Of a stretch of 64,000 nt of DNA, positions 56,269 through 64,000 are shown one piece after another. Every line of letters begins with the position of its first letter. Within the stretch, counting starts at the first letter, position 1. Source of the DNA: Comamonadaceae bacterium (lineage in GTDB: Bacteria; Pseudomonadota; Gammaproteobacteria; Burkholderiales; Burkholderiaceae_C); assembly GCA_027485235.1 (NCBI GenBank), contig JAIXRJ010000036.1:1-64000 (forward strand), read 5' to 3'. Position numbers and translations under genes: made by a program. Under the pieces are notes generated by a model. The model searched no databases. It was not told the DNA's origin and saw only the letters and a list, made by a program, of their open reading frames with translations.

Positions 56269-57435
56269 ATGAGCACCGCCCCTGAGCCACTCGAGCAGCC
56301 AGAAGACGACTTCAGTCTGCTGGACCTGCTCCAAGTCATCGTCGACAACCTGCGCCTGCTGGTCCTGGGCCCCTTGTCCGTGGGCATCCTGGCCCTGGGC
56401 ATCAGCTTCCTCATCCCCCCCACCTACACCGCCAAAACCCAATTCCTCCCCCCCCAGCAACAGCAAAGCTCTGCATCTGCCCTGTTGCAAAGCCTAGGTG
56501 CCATGGGTGGGTTGGCCGGTGCTGCAGGCAGCATCAAAAACCCCGCGGACCAATATATCGGTTTTCTGAAGAGCGCCAGTATTCAAGACAACCTAATTGA
56601 CAGGTTCAATTTGCAAGAACGCTACGAAGAAAAATACAAACAAGACGCGCGAAAAGAATTGCAGAGCAACACCAAAATAGCATCGGGAAAGGACGGCATC
56701 ATAAGCCTTGAATTTGATGATAACGACCCGCAGTTCGCAGCTGATGTAGCCAATGGCTACGTTCAAGAATTGCGTAAGCTCATGGGACGTTTGTCGTTAA
56801 CTGAAGCCCAGCTACGCCGTACATTTTTTGAAGGTAAGCTCAATGAAGCTAGGGAAGCGCTGGCAACTGCCGATCAAGAGTTGCGTGCTACGGGCATAAG
56901 TGCTTCAACGCTTAAGTCAAGTCCAACGGCTGCTGTCGAGGTCGTAGCTCGGGTGCGTGCAGGTATCGTGGCACAAGAAGTCAAGATCGCCGCAATGCGT
57001 GGGTACCTCACATATTTTGCACCCGAACTGAAACAAGCTACGGTCGAATTGAATGCATTACGTGATCAATTGAAAAGTGCAGAAAAAAATGAGCCCCAAG
57101 TCGAAGGACAAAGCAACTACGTTGAACGATATCGAAACTTCAAGTATCAAGAAACGTTGTTTGAATTGTTTGCAAAAAATTATGAGTTAGCCCGTGTAGA
57201 CGAAGGTCGTGAAGGATCTGTTGTACAGGTAATCGACGCAGCTTCAAAACCTGAGAAAAAATCAAGTCCGAAAAGACCTGTTTGGGTGGTGATTTCTGCA
57301 ACTTTAATGTTTTTCATAGTGTGTGGAATGATTGGGTTGCGGATGATGCTAGAAAAAATTAGCAAGGAACCTGCGAGCTTAATCAGACTTGAAGCACTCA
57401 AAATTTCGGCAAGAAAAAAATTAAAACTAAATTGA
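56269..57435 (+). CDS. Wzz/GNVR-type chain-length determinant protein
   Basis: Inner-membrane polysaccharide co-polymerase of 388 residues: transmembrane helices at about residues 28-50 and 340-362, with a large periplasmic coiled-coil part between. It sets glycan length with the Wzy polymerase. There is no C-terminal BY-kinase domain. The first about 270 bases are GC-rich, while the remainder is AT-rich with different codon use, so a recombination join inside the gene is likely. ATG 56269 lies right after the tandem array. Confidence 0.88.
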   Translation: MSTAPEPLEQPEDDFSLLDLLQVIVDNLRLLVLGPLSVGILALGISFLIPPTYTAKTQFLPPQQQQSSASALLQSLGAMGGLAGAAGSIKNPADQYIGFLKSASIQDNLIDRFNLQERYEEKYKQDARKELQSNTKIASGKDGIISLEFDDNDPQFAADVANGYVQELRKLMGRLSLTEAQLRRTFFEGKLNEAREALATADQELRATGISASTLKSSPTAAVEVVARVRAGIVAQEVKIAAMRGYLTYFAPELKQATVELNALRDQLKSAEKNEPQVEGQSNYVERYRNFKYQETLFELFAKNYELARVDEGREGSVVQVIDAASKPEKKSSPKRPVWVVISATLMFFIVCGMIGLRMMLEKISKEPASLIRLEALKISARKKLKLN

Positions 57436-57439
57436 TGAT

Positions 57440-58123
57440 ATGAGATACGAGTGGTTAATTAATTTTACTTTAATTGCAGTTATTTCGTTGAGTTTTTTAT
57501 TTGATGCTCATTCTATATATTTGAAAACAGAGAAAACTGTAAAGCGCGGCGAGTATATGGCGTATGCCCATTTGATGCAGTATATATCACGTCTGATCAA
57601 CATGGTTGCGGTTTTTTCCATGGCAATTTTATATGAAAACTTCAAATTAAAAATAGATTTTAATGCAGTATTGTTTTTTTCTAGTCTTTTGGGAGTGTTA
57701 TTCTTGGTCGCGGGCTTGAGGTTCAAAATGCCATATTATATTGTGGCAATATTATCATATCCGATTGTAATGGTTGCATTTAAAAAGCTCAGAAACGAAA
57801 ATACATGGCAAATAATAAGGTATAGGAAATTAAACATAAAGATATTCATGGCGAGTGTAGTTACGTATTTGTTGATATTGATTGGAATATTCTTGCCCTT
57901 CTTTATTGCCGAAAGATATCCTGATATGAGAATGAGTTCAGTTTATATAGGACAAATAATTAATTTTATGTCTACGCTGACCATTTTGGCTTATCTGGAA
58001 CCTTCCTTAATGAGAATGCTTGATTTATCTGGGAATAGATATTTGAGAATGAATTTAATTTATTCTAGGATATTTTCTTATTCATCAATTGTTTTGATTG
58101 TGGGCACGTTGTGGTTGATTTAA
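57440..58123 (+). CDS. Amj/DUF2837-like membrane protein
   Basis: A 227-residue protein with about six transmembrane segments and no signal peptide. The early SRLINM, and late SSVYIGQIINFMSTLTILAYLEPSL followed by LMRMLD, follow the Amj (DUF2837) pattern. Amj was described in Bacillus as an alternative lipid II flippase. In this locus no Wzx flippase is seen, so it is a candidate for flipping the lipid-linked repeat. AT-rich, four bases after wzz. Confidence 0.55.
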   Translation: MRYEWLINFTLIAVISLSFLFDAHSIYLKTEKTVKRGEYMAYAHLMQYISRLINMVAVFSMAILYENFKLKIDFNAVLFFSSLLGVLFLVAGLRFKMPYYIVAILSYPIVMVAFKKLRNENTWQIIRYRKLNIKIFMASVVTYLLILIGIFLPFFIAERYPDMRMSSVYIGQIINFMSTLTILAYLEPSLMRMLDLSGNRYLRMNLIYSRIFSYSSIVLIVGTLWLI

Positions 58124-58707
58124 AAAATATAAAAAATTACACACCGGTTGGAATAATTCGACTTGCTAAAGACTACGCATTAACAAAGGTGTTCTACGGT
58201 AATGCTCGGATAATTAGGTTTCCTTTTTATATTCGGGGGGCAAAGAGGATCGATGTTGGTAAGGGAATGACTGGAGGGGTCGGAATAAGAATAGATGCAT
58301 TTGGAGATAAATCAAGGATTAAAATTGGTGAAAACGTAAGAATAGGTGATTACTGTCATATAGCGGCAATGACAGAAATGATTATTGGAAAAAATACCGC
58401 TTTAGCAAGTCGTGTTTATATTACCGATCATAATCATGGTTTGTTTGATAATTCGGAAATGCATTCAAAACCAGAGGAATTGCACTCGAATAGGAAAATG
58501 TATGTGAATAAAGTAGTTATTGGTGAGAATGTATGGATTGGTGAGGGTGCAATAATATTAAAAAGTGTACATGTTGGGGATAATTGCGTAATTGCAGCTG
58601 GATCAGTTGTAACGAAGTCAATTGAAATGAATACTATTGTGGGTGGTGTTCCTGCACGGCCTATCAAAAAATATTGCTATAGCAATTTAGGTTGGGTAAA
58701 AGTTTAA
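58111..58707 (+). CDS. Hexapeptide-repeat acyltransferase
   Basis: Left-handed beta-helix O/N-acyltransferase (198 residues) of the CysE/LacA/NodL group. The repeats (IKIGENVRIGDYCHIAAMTEMIIGKNT) and TDHNH catalytic His motif are visible, with the usual VPARPIKKY C-terminal end. It probably acetylates a glycan residue. The GTG start overlaps the end of the preceding gene by 13 bases, so its start is uncertain. Confidence 0.85.
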   Translation: MVDLKNIKNYTPVGIIRLAKDYALTKVFYGNARIIRFPFYIRGAKRIDVGKGMTGGVGIRIDAFGDKSRIKIGENVRIGDYCHIAAMTEMIIGKNTALASRVYITDHNHGLFDNSEMHSKPEELHSNRKMYVNKVVIGENVWIGEGAIILKSVHVGDNCVIAAGSVVTKSIEMNTIVGGVPARPIKKYCYSNLGWVKV

Positions 58708-58708
58708 G

Positions 58709-59665
58709 ATGGTTTATTTGGCATTCTTGTTTGCAATAGCAGTTTATTACTATCTAGGTGGTGAAAGATTCCCTGATTATGAAAACTATTTAACTTTGCT
58801 TGAGAATGACATCGCGGGAGCTGAAGATTCTAAAGCTTTATTTGAATGGATATCAAAATATAGCCTAAGATTTATTTACTATGTATGTGAAGATTTGAAG
58901 TTATCGGTTGATTTGTTTGTTGGGTTTGTGCAATTATATTTTTTAATATGCATGGCATATATTAGACATAAAAAAATTGCTCCGGACCGTGGGATTTTAT
59001 ATTATGTATTAATTATGGGGCCGCTATTGTTAACTACCACCGTTAGAGCAACACCAGCGTATGTCGGTGTTGCATATTTTTTGGCATCGAATGGACGAGA
59101 CAAATACGGTGCGTTATTCTTAATGTTTATCGCTATTGTCTCGCATGACTCAGCTTTGGTCGTGGCATTATTGCTGGCAATTTCATGGGTTATTCACGAA
59201 TGGAAAATTTTTGCAAATAATATGGGATTAATATTGATTGCGGGGTATACAATTTCATATTTCGGGGCTGATTATTTTGGAGGCATACAATTGTTGCTAA
59301 TCCAATTAAACTTAGGAGACCGTGCTACATATTTTTCTGAGGCGGCTAAACTTACGCTAATCAAGAGCATTTATTGGCTGTTTGTTGGTTGTGTCGTGTG
59401 GATCTATGTCAGGACACATGAAAAAGAATGGCGATCTGTTTTTTTTGTGACTAGTTATTTATCATTTTCGATTATTTTCGTAGTTAGTAATATTATGGCA
59501 ATGAGATTTTCGAGTTTCATAGTGGGTTCGATTGTATTAATTAGTGGTTCAATTATTGCGCCATCGAAAAATGGACTGGTTGGCCGATATGTGAATTCTT
59601 TCCTGGCTTTTTCTTTGTTTGGAATGTCATTTTTGGATATACTTAGTAACACGGGTAAGGTATGA
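58709..59665 (+). CDS. EpsG/Wzy-like polysaccharide polymerase
   Basis: Polytopic membrane protein of 318 residues with about nine to ten segments. The RFPDYENY motif near the N-terminus is typical of EpsG family proteins, which include Wzy-type polymerases. Repeat-unit polymerisation is inferred from this and its context. The stop overlaps the next gene by four bases (ATGA). Confidence 0.78.
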   Translation: MVYLAFLFAIAVYYYLGGERFPDYENYLTLLENDIAGAEDSKALFEWISKYSLRFIYYVCEDLKLSVDLFVGFVQLYFLICMAYIRHKKIAPDRGILYYVLIMGPLLLTTTVRATPAYVGVAYFLASNGRDKYGALFLMFIAIVSHDSALVVALLLAISWVIHEWKIFANNMGLILIAGYTISYFGADYFGGIQLLLIQLNLGDRATYFSEAAKLTLIKSIYWLFVGCVVWIYVRTHEKEWRSVFFVTSYLSFSIIFVVSNIMAMRFSSFIVGSIVLISGSIIAPSKNGLVGRYVNSFLAFSLFGMSFLDILSNTGKV

Positions 59666-60564
59666 AAAAGATTGTTGTTCTAATGGCGACATTTAATGGA
59701 GAGAAATACATAAATCAGCAGATCTCATCTATATTGCTGCAAAAAAATGTAGAAGTAAAGTTAATCATACGTGATGATGGTTCAACCGATAAGACCGTCG
59801 ACATATGCAAAACATGGGTGGCTAAAGATAATAGAGTCGATTTACTGTCTGGAGGCGAGCCGACAGGAACACCAGCAGGAAACTTTTATAAGATGCTGAT
59901 GTTTTTGTATGCGGGGAGCGAGAAATGTGACTTTATAGCGTTTGCTGATCAAGATGACATATGGGAAGATATTAAGCTTTATGCGGCAATTGAGAAAATC
60001 GGGCTTGATGGATTCGCTTATTCATCGAATTTAATCGCGTATGTTGAATCAGGGAAGAGTGTTTGGATTGTAAATAAATTTGGAAAACAAACAAATTATG
60101 ATTATATATTTCAGGGTGCCTCAGCTGGGTGCACATATGTATTTAGATACGAAGTTCTTGCATTAATTGTAGAATTTTTGAATAAAGTTGAATTTGAGGA
60201 GTTGAAATATATATCGCACGATTGGTTGGTTTATGCAGTTGTGCGATCTAAAGATAGAAAATGGATTATGGACCAGTCCGCATATATATTTTATCGGCAA
60301 CATCAAAACAACAACTATGGTGATAAAAAAGGGTGGTCTTTGATTGCTTCAAAGATATCAATGATAAGAAATGGATGGTATTTTGACAATGTTAGAAAAA
60401 TATACAATTTAATATCTGGTGAGTCAAATGTCGGTGAGTTAAAAAGAATTATAAACGGTAAAAATTTATTGAGATATGTTGATATTTTTTTGCTGTTGAA
60501 ATCAAGAAGGTCATTTCGGGAGTCATTGGTTGTGATTTGTTTTTATATATTGAATTTTCGTTGA
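59662..60564 (+). CDS. Glycosyltransferase family 2 protein
   Basis: GT-A fold enzyme of 300 residues. The opening VVLMATFNGEKYINQQISSIL, the IIRDDGSTD metal/nucleotide motif and FADQDDIWE are intact. It resembles rhamnosyltransferases of the RfbF/RgpB kind. Donor and acceptor cannot be assigned. It is the only Leloir glycosyltransferase seen in the window, so the others must lie beyond it or the repeat unit is short. Confidence 0.88.
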   Translation: MKKIVVLMATFNGEKYINQQISSILLQKNVEVKLIIRDDGSTDKTVDICKTWVAKDNRVDLLSGGEPTGTPAGNFYKMLMFLYAGSEKCDFIAFADQDDIWEDIKLYAAIEKIGLDGFAYSSNLIAYVESGKSVWIVNKFGKQTNYDYIFQGASAGCTYVFRYEVLALIVEFLNKVEFEELKYISHDWLVYAVVRSKDRKWIMDQSAYIFYRQHQNNNYGDKKGWSLIASKISMIRNGWYFDNVRKIYNLISGESNVGELKRIINGKNLLRYVDIFLLLKSRRSFRESLVVICFYILNFR

Positions 60565-60573
60565 GTGAATGTG

Positions 60574-61170
60574 ATGAAGAGAATATTTGATTTCGTTTGC
60601 GCGGTGATATTATTAATTATTTTCATGATTCCAATCATGATAATTAGTTTTATCATACGAGCAAAGATTGGAACTCCAATTTTATTTAGGCAATATAGGC
60701 CTGGGAAAAATGGCGAAGTGTTTGAGATGATAAAGTTTCGAACAATGACTGATGCAATTGATGAAAAGGGTGTCCCCCTTTCAGATTCTGAGCGAATGAC
60801 TCAACTCGGTAGTTTTTTGCGATCATCTAGTTTAGATGAACTACCAGAGTTATGGAATGTAATCAGGGGTCAAATGAGTTTAGTGGGCCCCCGGCCATTA
60901 CTGGTTGAGTATTTGCCGCTTTATACAAAAGAACAAGCAAAAAGGCATAATGTCAGGCCTGGAATAACTGGTTGGGCTCAAGTGAATGGACGCAATGCTA
61001 TATCTTGGGTAGATAAATTTGCATTGGATATCTGGTACGTTGAAAATCAAAGTTTTTGGCTAGATCTACGTATTCTGTGGATGACACTACAGAAGGTACT
61101 TGTTCGTGACGGTATCAATGCCCAAGGGGATGCGACGATGCCTGCGTTCATGGGATCGAAAATAGATTAA
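60574..61170 (+). CDS. Short phosphoglycosyl transferase (initiating)
   Basis: Monotopic PGT of the bacterial sugar transferase family (PglC/WbaP C-terminal type, about 198 residues). An N-terminal re-entrant hydrophobic helix is followed by KFRTM, SSSLDELPELWNV (Asp-Glu pair) and VGPRPLLVEYLPLY. It puts the first sugar phosphate on undecaprenyl phosphate. The GTG at 60565 is an alternative start. AT-rich like its neighbours. Confidence 0.9.
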   Translation: MKRIFDFVCAVILLIIFMIPIMIISFIIRAKIGTPILFRQYRPGKNGEVFEMIKFRTMTDAIDEKGVPLSDSERMTQLGSFLRSSSLDELPELWNVIRGQMSLVGPRPLLVEYLPLYTKEQAKRHNVRPGITGWAQVNGRNAISWVDKFALDIWYVENQSFWLDLRILWMTLQKVLVRDGINAQGDATMPAFMGSKID

Positions 61171-61182
61171 AAATAGAGTCAT

Positions 61183-62208
61183 ATGATGATGAATACTTCA
61201 GCTCGTATAAAAGACATTGCGATCTTCGTCCCTGAAAAGGTATTAACAAATGCTGAGTTAGCAGCGATCTACCCAGAGTGGCCAGCAGAAAAAATACTTG
61301 ATAAAACAGGCATTAAGGAAAGACGAATAGCGGCGGAAAATCAAACAGCAGGGGACCTTGCGTATGAAGCGGCATTGAAGCTATTTGCCCAGGGACAAAC
61401 TACCGCTGCAGATGTTGACTTCATCATTCTCTGTACACAGGCGCCAGACTATGTTTTGCCCACAACTGCATGTGTTTTGCAGGACCGTTTGGGTGTGTCT
61501 CGGCAAGCTGGTGCGTTAGACATCAATTTAGGTTGTTCAGGCTTTGTCTATGGTTTGTCTTTGGCTAAGGGACTGATCGAGACAGGGGCTGCGAGGTGTG
61601 TTTTGTTGCTCACGGCTGACACGTATTCAAAGTACATCCATCCAATGGATAAGAGTGTGCGTACGCTGTTTGGGGATGCTGCTGCTGCAACGGCCATTGT
61701 GGCAACAGAGGATGCTGATGAGGCGATTGGGCCATTCGTTTTTGGCACCGACGGCAGTGGCGCTAAAAACTTGATCGTAGAAGCTGGCATGTTCCGCATG
61801 CCCAAATCGCCAGAGACAGCAAAAGAAATGACAGACGAATCGGGCAATGTTCGTACACGAGAGAACTTGTACATGAACGGCGCTGAAGTCATGGCCTTTT
61901 CTTTGAAGGAAGTACCCAAGGCTGCGGATGCATTGCTTTTGAAAGCAGGCAAAGCAAAAGAAGATATGGATTTCTTTGTGCTGCACCAGGCCAACAAGTT
62001 CATGCTCGAAGCATTGCGCAAGAAGTTGAAGGTGCCGCAAGAAAAGTTGCCCATCATGGTCGAAGACTGTGGCAATACAGTGTCTTCAACCATTCCCATT
62101 GCATTGTTCGAGTTGCGTCAACAAGGACTATTGAAGCATGGTCATCAACTCATGTTGATTGGCTTCGGCGTGGGTTATTCGTGGGCTGCGTGTTTGTTGA
62201 ATTATTAA
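61183..62208 (+). CDS. 3-oxoacyl-ACP synthase III family protein, copy 1
   Basis: FabH-like condensing enzyme of 341 residues with an intact triad: Cys118 in NLGCSGF, His268 in LHQANKF and Asn298 in DCGNTVSS. The function is presumably to start or make a short 3-oxoacyl-ACP. Located next to an acyl carrier protein and a second KAS III. Composition is GC-richer than the preceding glycan genes, so the cassette probably has another origin. Confidence 0.9.
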   Translation: MMMNTSARIKDIAIFVPEKVLTNAELAAIYPEWPAEKILDKTGIKERRIAAENQTAGDLAYEAALKLFAQGQTTAADVDFIILCTQAPDYVLPTTACVLQDRLGVSRQAGALDINLGCSGFVYGLSLAKGLIETGAARCVLLLTADTYSKYIHPMDKSVRTLFGDAAAATAIVATEDADEAIGPFVFGTDGSGAKNLIVEAGMFRMPKSPETAKEMTDESGNVRTRENLYMNGAEVMAFSLKEVPKAADALLLKAGKAKEDMDFFVLHQANKFMLEALRKKLKVPQEKLPIMVEDCGNTVSSTIPIALFELRQQGLLKHGHQLMLIGFGVGYSWAACLLNY

Positions 62209-62221
62209 ACTGGAGAAGATG

Positions 62222-62452
62222 ATGAGCGAATTTTTTGAAGGCATGGCCGAAATTTTTGAAGTGGACGTCAGCAAAATTTCGTCTGTATTTGAGCTGCACT
62301 CTGGTGAAGCGGCTTGGGATTCTTTGGCCATTGTGTCAACCATCGCCTTGGCGGACGATTGCTTTAACGTGATGCTTGAAGGCAAGGCACTGGGTGATTG
62401 TCAGACGATCGCCGACATTGAAAAGTTGATCGCACAAGCCAAGAAAGCCTGA
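62222..62452 (+). CDS. Acyl carrier protein
   Basis: A 76-residue acidic ACP with the 4'-phosphopantetheine serine at Ser34 in AWDSLAIV. The ATG at 62222 has GGAG six bases upstream; the ATG three bases earlier is too close. It is not the housekeeping acpP, which has a different sequence and locus. It probably carries the acyl group made by the two flanking synthases. It overlaps the next gene by one base. Confidence 0.88.
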   Translation: MSEFFEGMAEIFEVDVSKISSVFELHSGEAAWDSLAIVSTIALADDCFNVMLEGKALGDCQTIADIEKLIAQAKKA

Positions 62453-63516
62453 TGATGACAGCGCAATCCACTTCCGTTGGACGGCACATCAAGGTGACGG
62501 GGGCTGGTATTGCTGGTGTCGTGTCGTGCTTGCCTGAACGGCAAGTTACCAATGCTCATTTTGAAGCCCAATTTGGTGAGTCTGTGGTCAAAGATGTTGT
62601 GAAAATTATCGGGGTTGAAAACCGATATTGGACTGACGATAAGACAACGACCAGAGACCTGTGCTTGAAAGCTGGACAGCGTCTGTTGACCCAGCTGGAC
62701 TGGTTGCCTGCGTCTGTGGATGCGTTGATTTTTGTATCGCAAACACCGGATTACAGACTCCCTGCCACTGCTTGTGCTTTGCAAGCGGATCTTGGCTTGT
62801 CATCAGCTTGTATCGCGTTTGATGTCAACCTTGGGTGTTCTGGTTACCCATATGCCTTGTGGCTGGGCATGACCATGGTGCAAACCGGTGCGGCACGCCG
62901 CGTCTTGCTGGCTGTGGGTGACACGATCAGCAAGATCGTTGATCCAACAGACCGCTCAACAGCTTTGTTGTTTGGTGACGCAGGCACTGTGACTGCCATT
63001 GAGCAAGCATCTGGACAGCGCGCAAGTTTTGTGCTGGGTACTGATGGGCGCGGCGCTTGTAATTTGATTGTGCCCAAGGGGGCGTTCAAGGATCACTCGC
63101 AGTCTGGTGATCCTCGCTTGATGGATAAAGCGTCGGATTGTCTGTACATGGATGGTGGTGAAATATTCAATTTCACGCTCAAGGCCGTGCCTGCATTGGT
63201 CAATGAAACCATTGAACTGTCCGGGGTTGCAGCTGATGGACATGATGGATTTTTATTTCATCAGGCCAATATGTTCATGCTGAAGCATCTGACAAAAAAA
63301 GCCAAGTTGCCAGCAGAGAAAGCGCCAATCAACATTGATCAATACGGCAACACCAGTTGCGCTTCTATCCCCTTGTTGATGACCACTTGCTTGCAGGACC
63401 AACTTCGCAATGGGGAGATGCAATTGGGCTTGTTTGGCTTTGGTGTTGGGTACTCATGGGCTGGCGCATCGCTTTGTGTGGGGCCATTGAAATGCGTGGA
63501 GACAATTAAGTGCTGA
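62452..63516 (+). CDS. 3-oxoacyl-ACP synthase III family protein, copy 2
   Basis: A second FabH-like synthase (354 residues) with Cys129 (NLGCSGY), His270 (FHQANMF) and Asn300 (QYGNTSCAS). It differs widely from copy 1, so the two may use different starters or form a heteromeric pair. The start overlaps the ACP stop (TGATG) and the end overlaps the SDR start, showing tight coupling. Confidence 0.9.
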   Translation: MMTAQSTSVGRHIKVTGAGIAGVVSCLPERQVTNAHFEAQFGESVVKDVVKIIGVENRYWTDDKTTTRDLCLKAGQRLLTQLDWLPASVDALIFVSQTPDYRLPATACALQADLGLSSACIAFDVNLGCSGYPYALWLGMTMVQTGAARRVLLAVGDTISKIVDPTDRSTALLFGDAGTVTAIEQASGQRASFVLGTDGRGACNLIVPKGAFKDHSQSGDPRLMDKASDCLYMDGGEIFNFTLKAVPALVNETIELSGVAADGHDGFLFHQANMFMLKHLTKKAKLPAEKAPINIDQYGNTSCASIPLLMTTCLQDQLRNGEMQLGLFGFGVGYSWAGASLCVGPLKCVETIKC

Positions 63517-64000
63517 ACATTTTCAAATCAGATGCATTGCAGGGCCGAACATATCTTGTGACGGGTGCGTCTTCAGGTATTGGCAAGGCAACAGCCGTTC
63601 TTTTGTCCGAATGTGGCGCACGGGTTCTGATCAATGGGCGCGATGAAAGTCGCTTGCATGAGACGCTGGCTCAATTGTCGGGGGCGAGGCATTTGGCTTT
63701 TGCTGGACCGCTTGAAACAGCAGACCAAACAAATGATTGGATGAAGACTGTTTTGGACGCATCTGGGCCTTTGGATGGTGTATTTCATTGCGCGGGTATT
63801 GAGTTGATTCGACCGACTCGAATGATCAAACAGGCGCAGTTGAATGATGTGCTTGGCAGCAGCCTTTTTGCAGCCTTTGGTATTGCGCGGGCTTTGAGTA
63901 CGAAAAATGCCATGGGCGATGGCGGTTCGCTTGTGTTCATGTCATCTGTTGCCGGTTCAACTGGACAAGTTGGGTTGTCGGCCTACAGCGCAGCTAAGGC
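63510..64000 (+). CDS. FabG-like short-chain dehydrogenase (partial)
   Basis: The window ends inside this gene. It starts with a GTG at 63510, with GGAG eight bases upstream, within the end of the KAS III gene. The cofactor motif TGASSGIGKA and, at the edge, YSAAK catalytic residues are seen. It likely reduces a 3-oxoacyl-ACP to 3-hydroxyacyl-ACP. The C-terminus is missing. Confidence 0.88.
   Translation, partial: MLNIFKSDALQGRTYLVTGASSGIGKATAVLLSECGARVLINGRDESRLHETLAQLSGARHLAFAGPLETADQTNDWMKTVLDASGPLDGVFHCAGIELIRPTRMIKQAQLNDVLGSSLFAAFGIARALSTKNAMGDGGSLVFMSSVAGSTGQVGLSAYSAAK

Noticed and set aside
56269..61170. Prophage or integrative element as source of the AT-rich stretch
   Set aside because: No integrase, tRNA target, or phage genes; content fits a glycan cassette.

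Overview
The window reads as a chromosome segment of a betaproteobacterium of the order Burkholderiales, most likely family Comamonadaceae. That assignment rests on gene order and protein style (rpsI-erpA-anmK, ruvAB beside phoH/ybeY, zwf-hexR opposite tal-pgi, Bug-type solute receptors, an Omp32-like porin, a phasin with an Ala/Lys/Thr-rich tail, IcmF). Most genes are GC-rich with strong G/C third positions. No rRNA, tRNA, CRISPR array, integrase or transposase was recognised.

Layout. 1-16,560 is core housekeeping: the end of rplM, rpsI, erpA, anmK, a MepM-like M23 peptidase, tyrS, a cation diffusion facilitator, dtd, dbpA, ybeY, ybeZ/phoH, ruvA-ruvB, then a minus-strand pterin/tRNA operon (PTR1/FolM-like SDR, two FolB-family proteins, ttcA, a lipoprotein, a phosphatase) and a MidA-type methyltransferase. 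16,560-30,060 holds a possible structured leader ahead of a small unknown gene and an infA copy, trxC, cca, a GST, a soluble lytic transglycosylase, 5-formyl-THF cyclo-ligase, a TetR/MBL pair, glmU, a rhodanese, coq7 and a major porin. 30,145-49,217 holds two orphan Bug receptors, the zwf-hexR / tal-pgi sugar phosphate block, an M20 hydrolase, an M23 peptidase-bactofilin pair, coaX, a PhaD-like regulator with a phasin, rfbD, argB, slmA and icmF. 49,731-53,128 encodes a type I secretion ABC transporter and its HlyD adaptor.

From 53,675 to the end lies a surface polysaccharide locus: a Wza-like exporter, a Wzz-like chain-length protein, an Amj/DUF2837-like membrane protein, a hexapeptide acyltransferase, an EpsG/Wzy-like polymerase, a GT2 glycosyltransferase, a short phosphoglycosyl transferase, then KAS III - acyl carrier protein - KAS III - SDR. 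Composition drops sharply inside the wzz gene near 56,500 and partly recovers after about 61,180, so the locus looks like a mosaic of acquired cassettes. I infer that it builds a Wzy-dependent glycan. The Amj-like protein is a candidate flippase, and the small fatty-acid-synthase-like cassette probably makes an acyl (possibly 3-hydroxyacyl) group for decorating an amino sugar.

Two kinds of non-coding structure recur. One is a REP-like family of about 22 bp (GGAGC-GC-CCC...GCGCGAT) in at least six intergenic places, twice amplified into tandem arrays with 55-bp and 75-bp periods. The other is a set of clean palindromes in promoters: upstream of icmF, between zwf and tal, ahead of the M23-bactofilin pair, ahead of the porin, and between the TetR and MBL genes.
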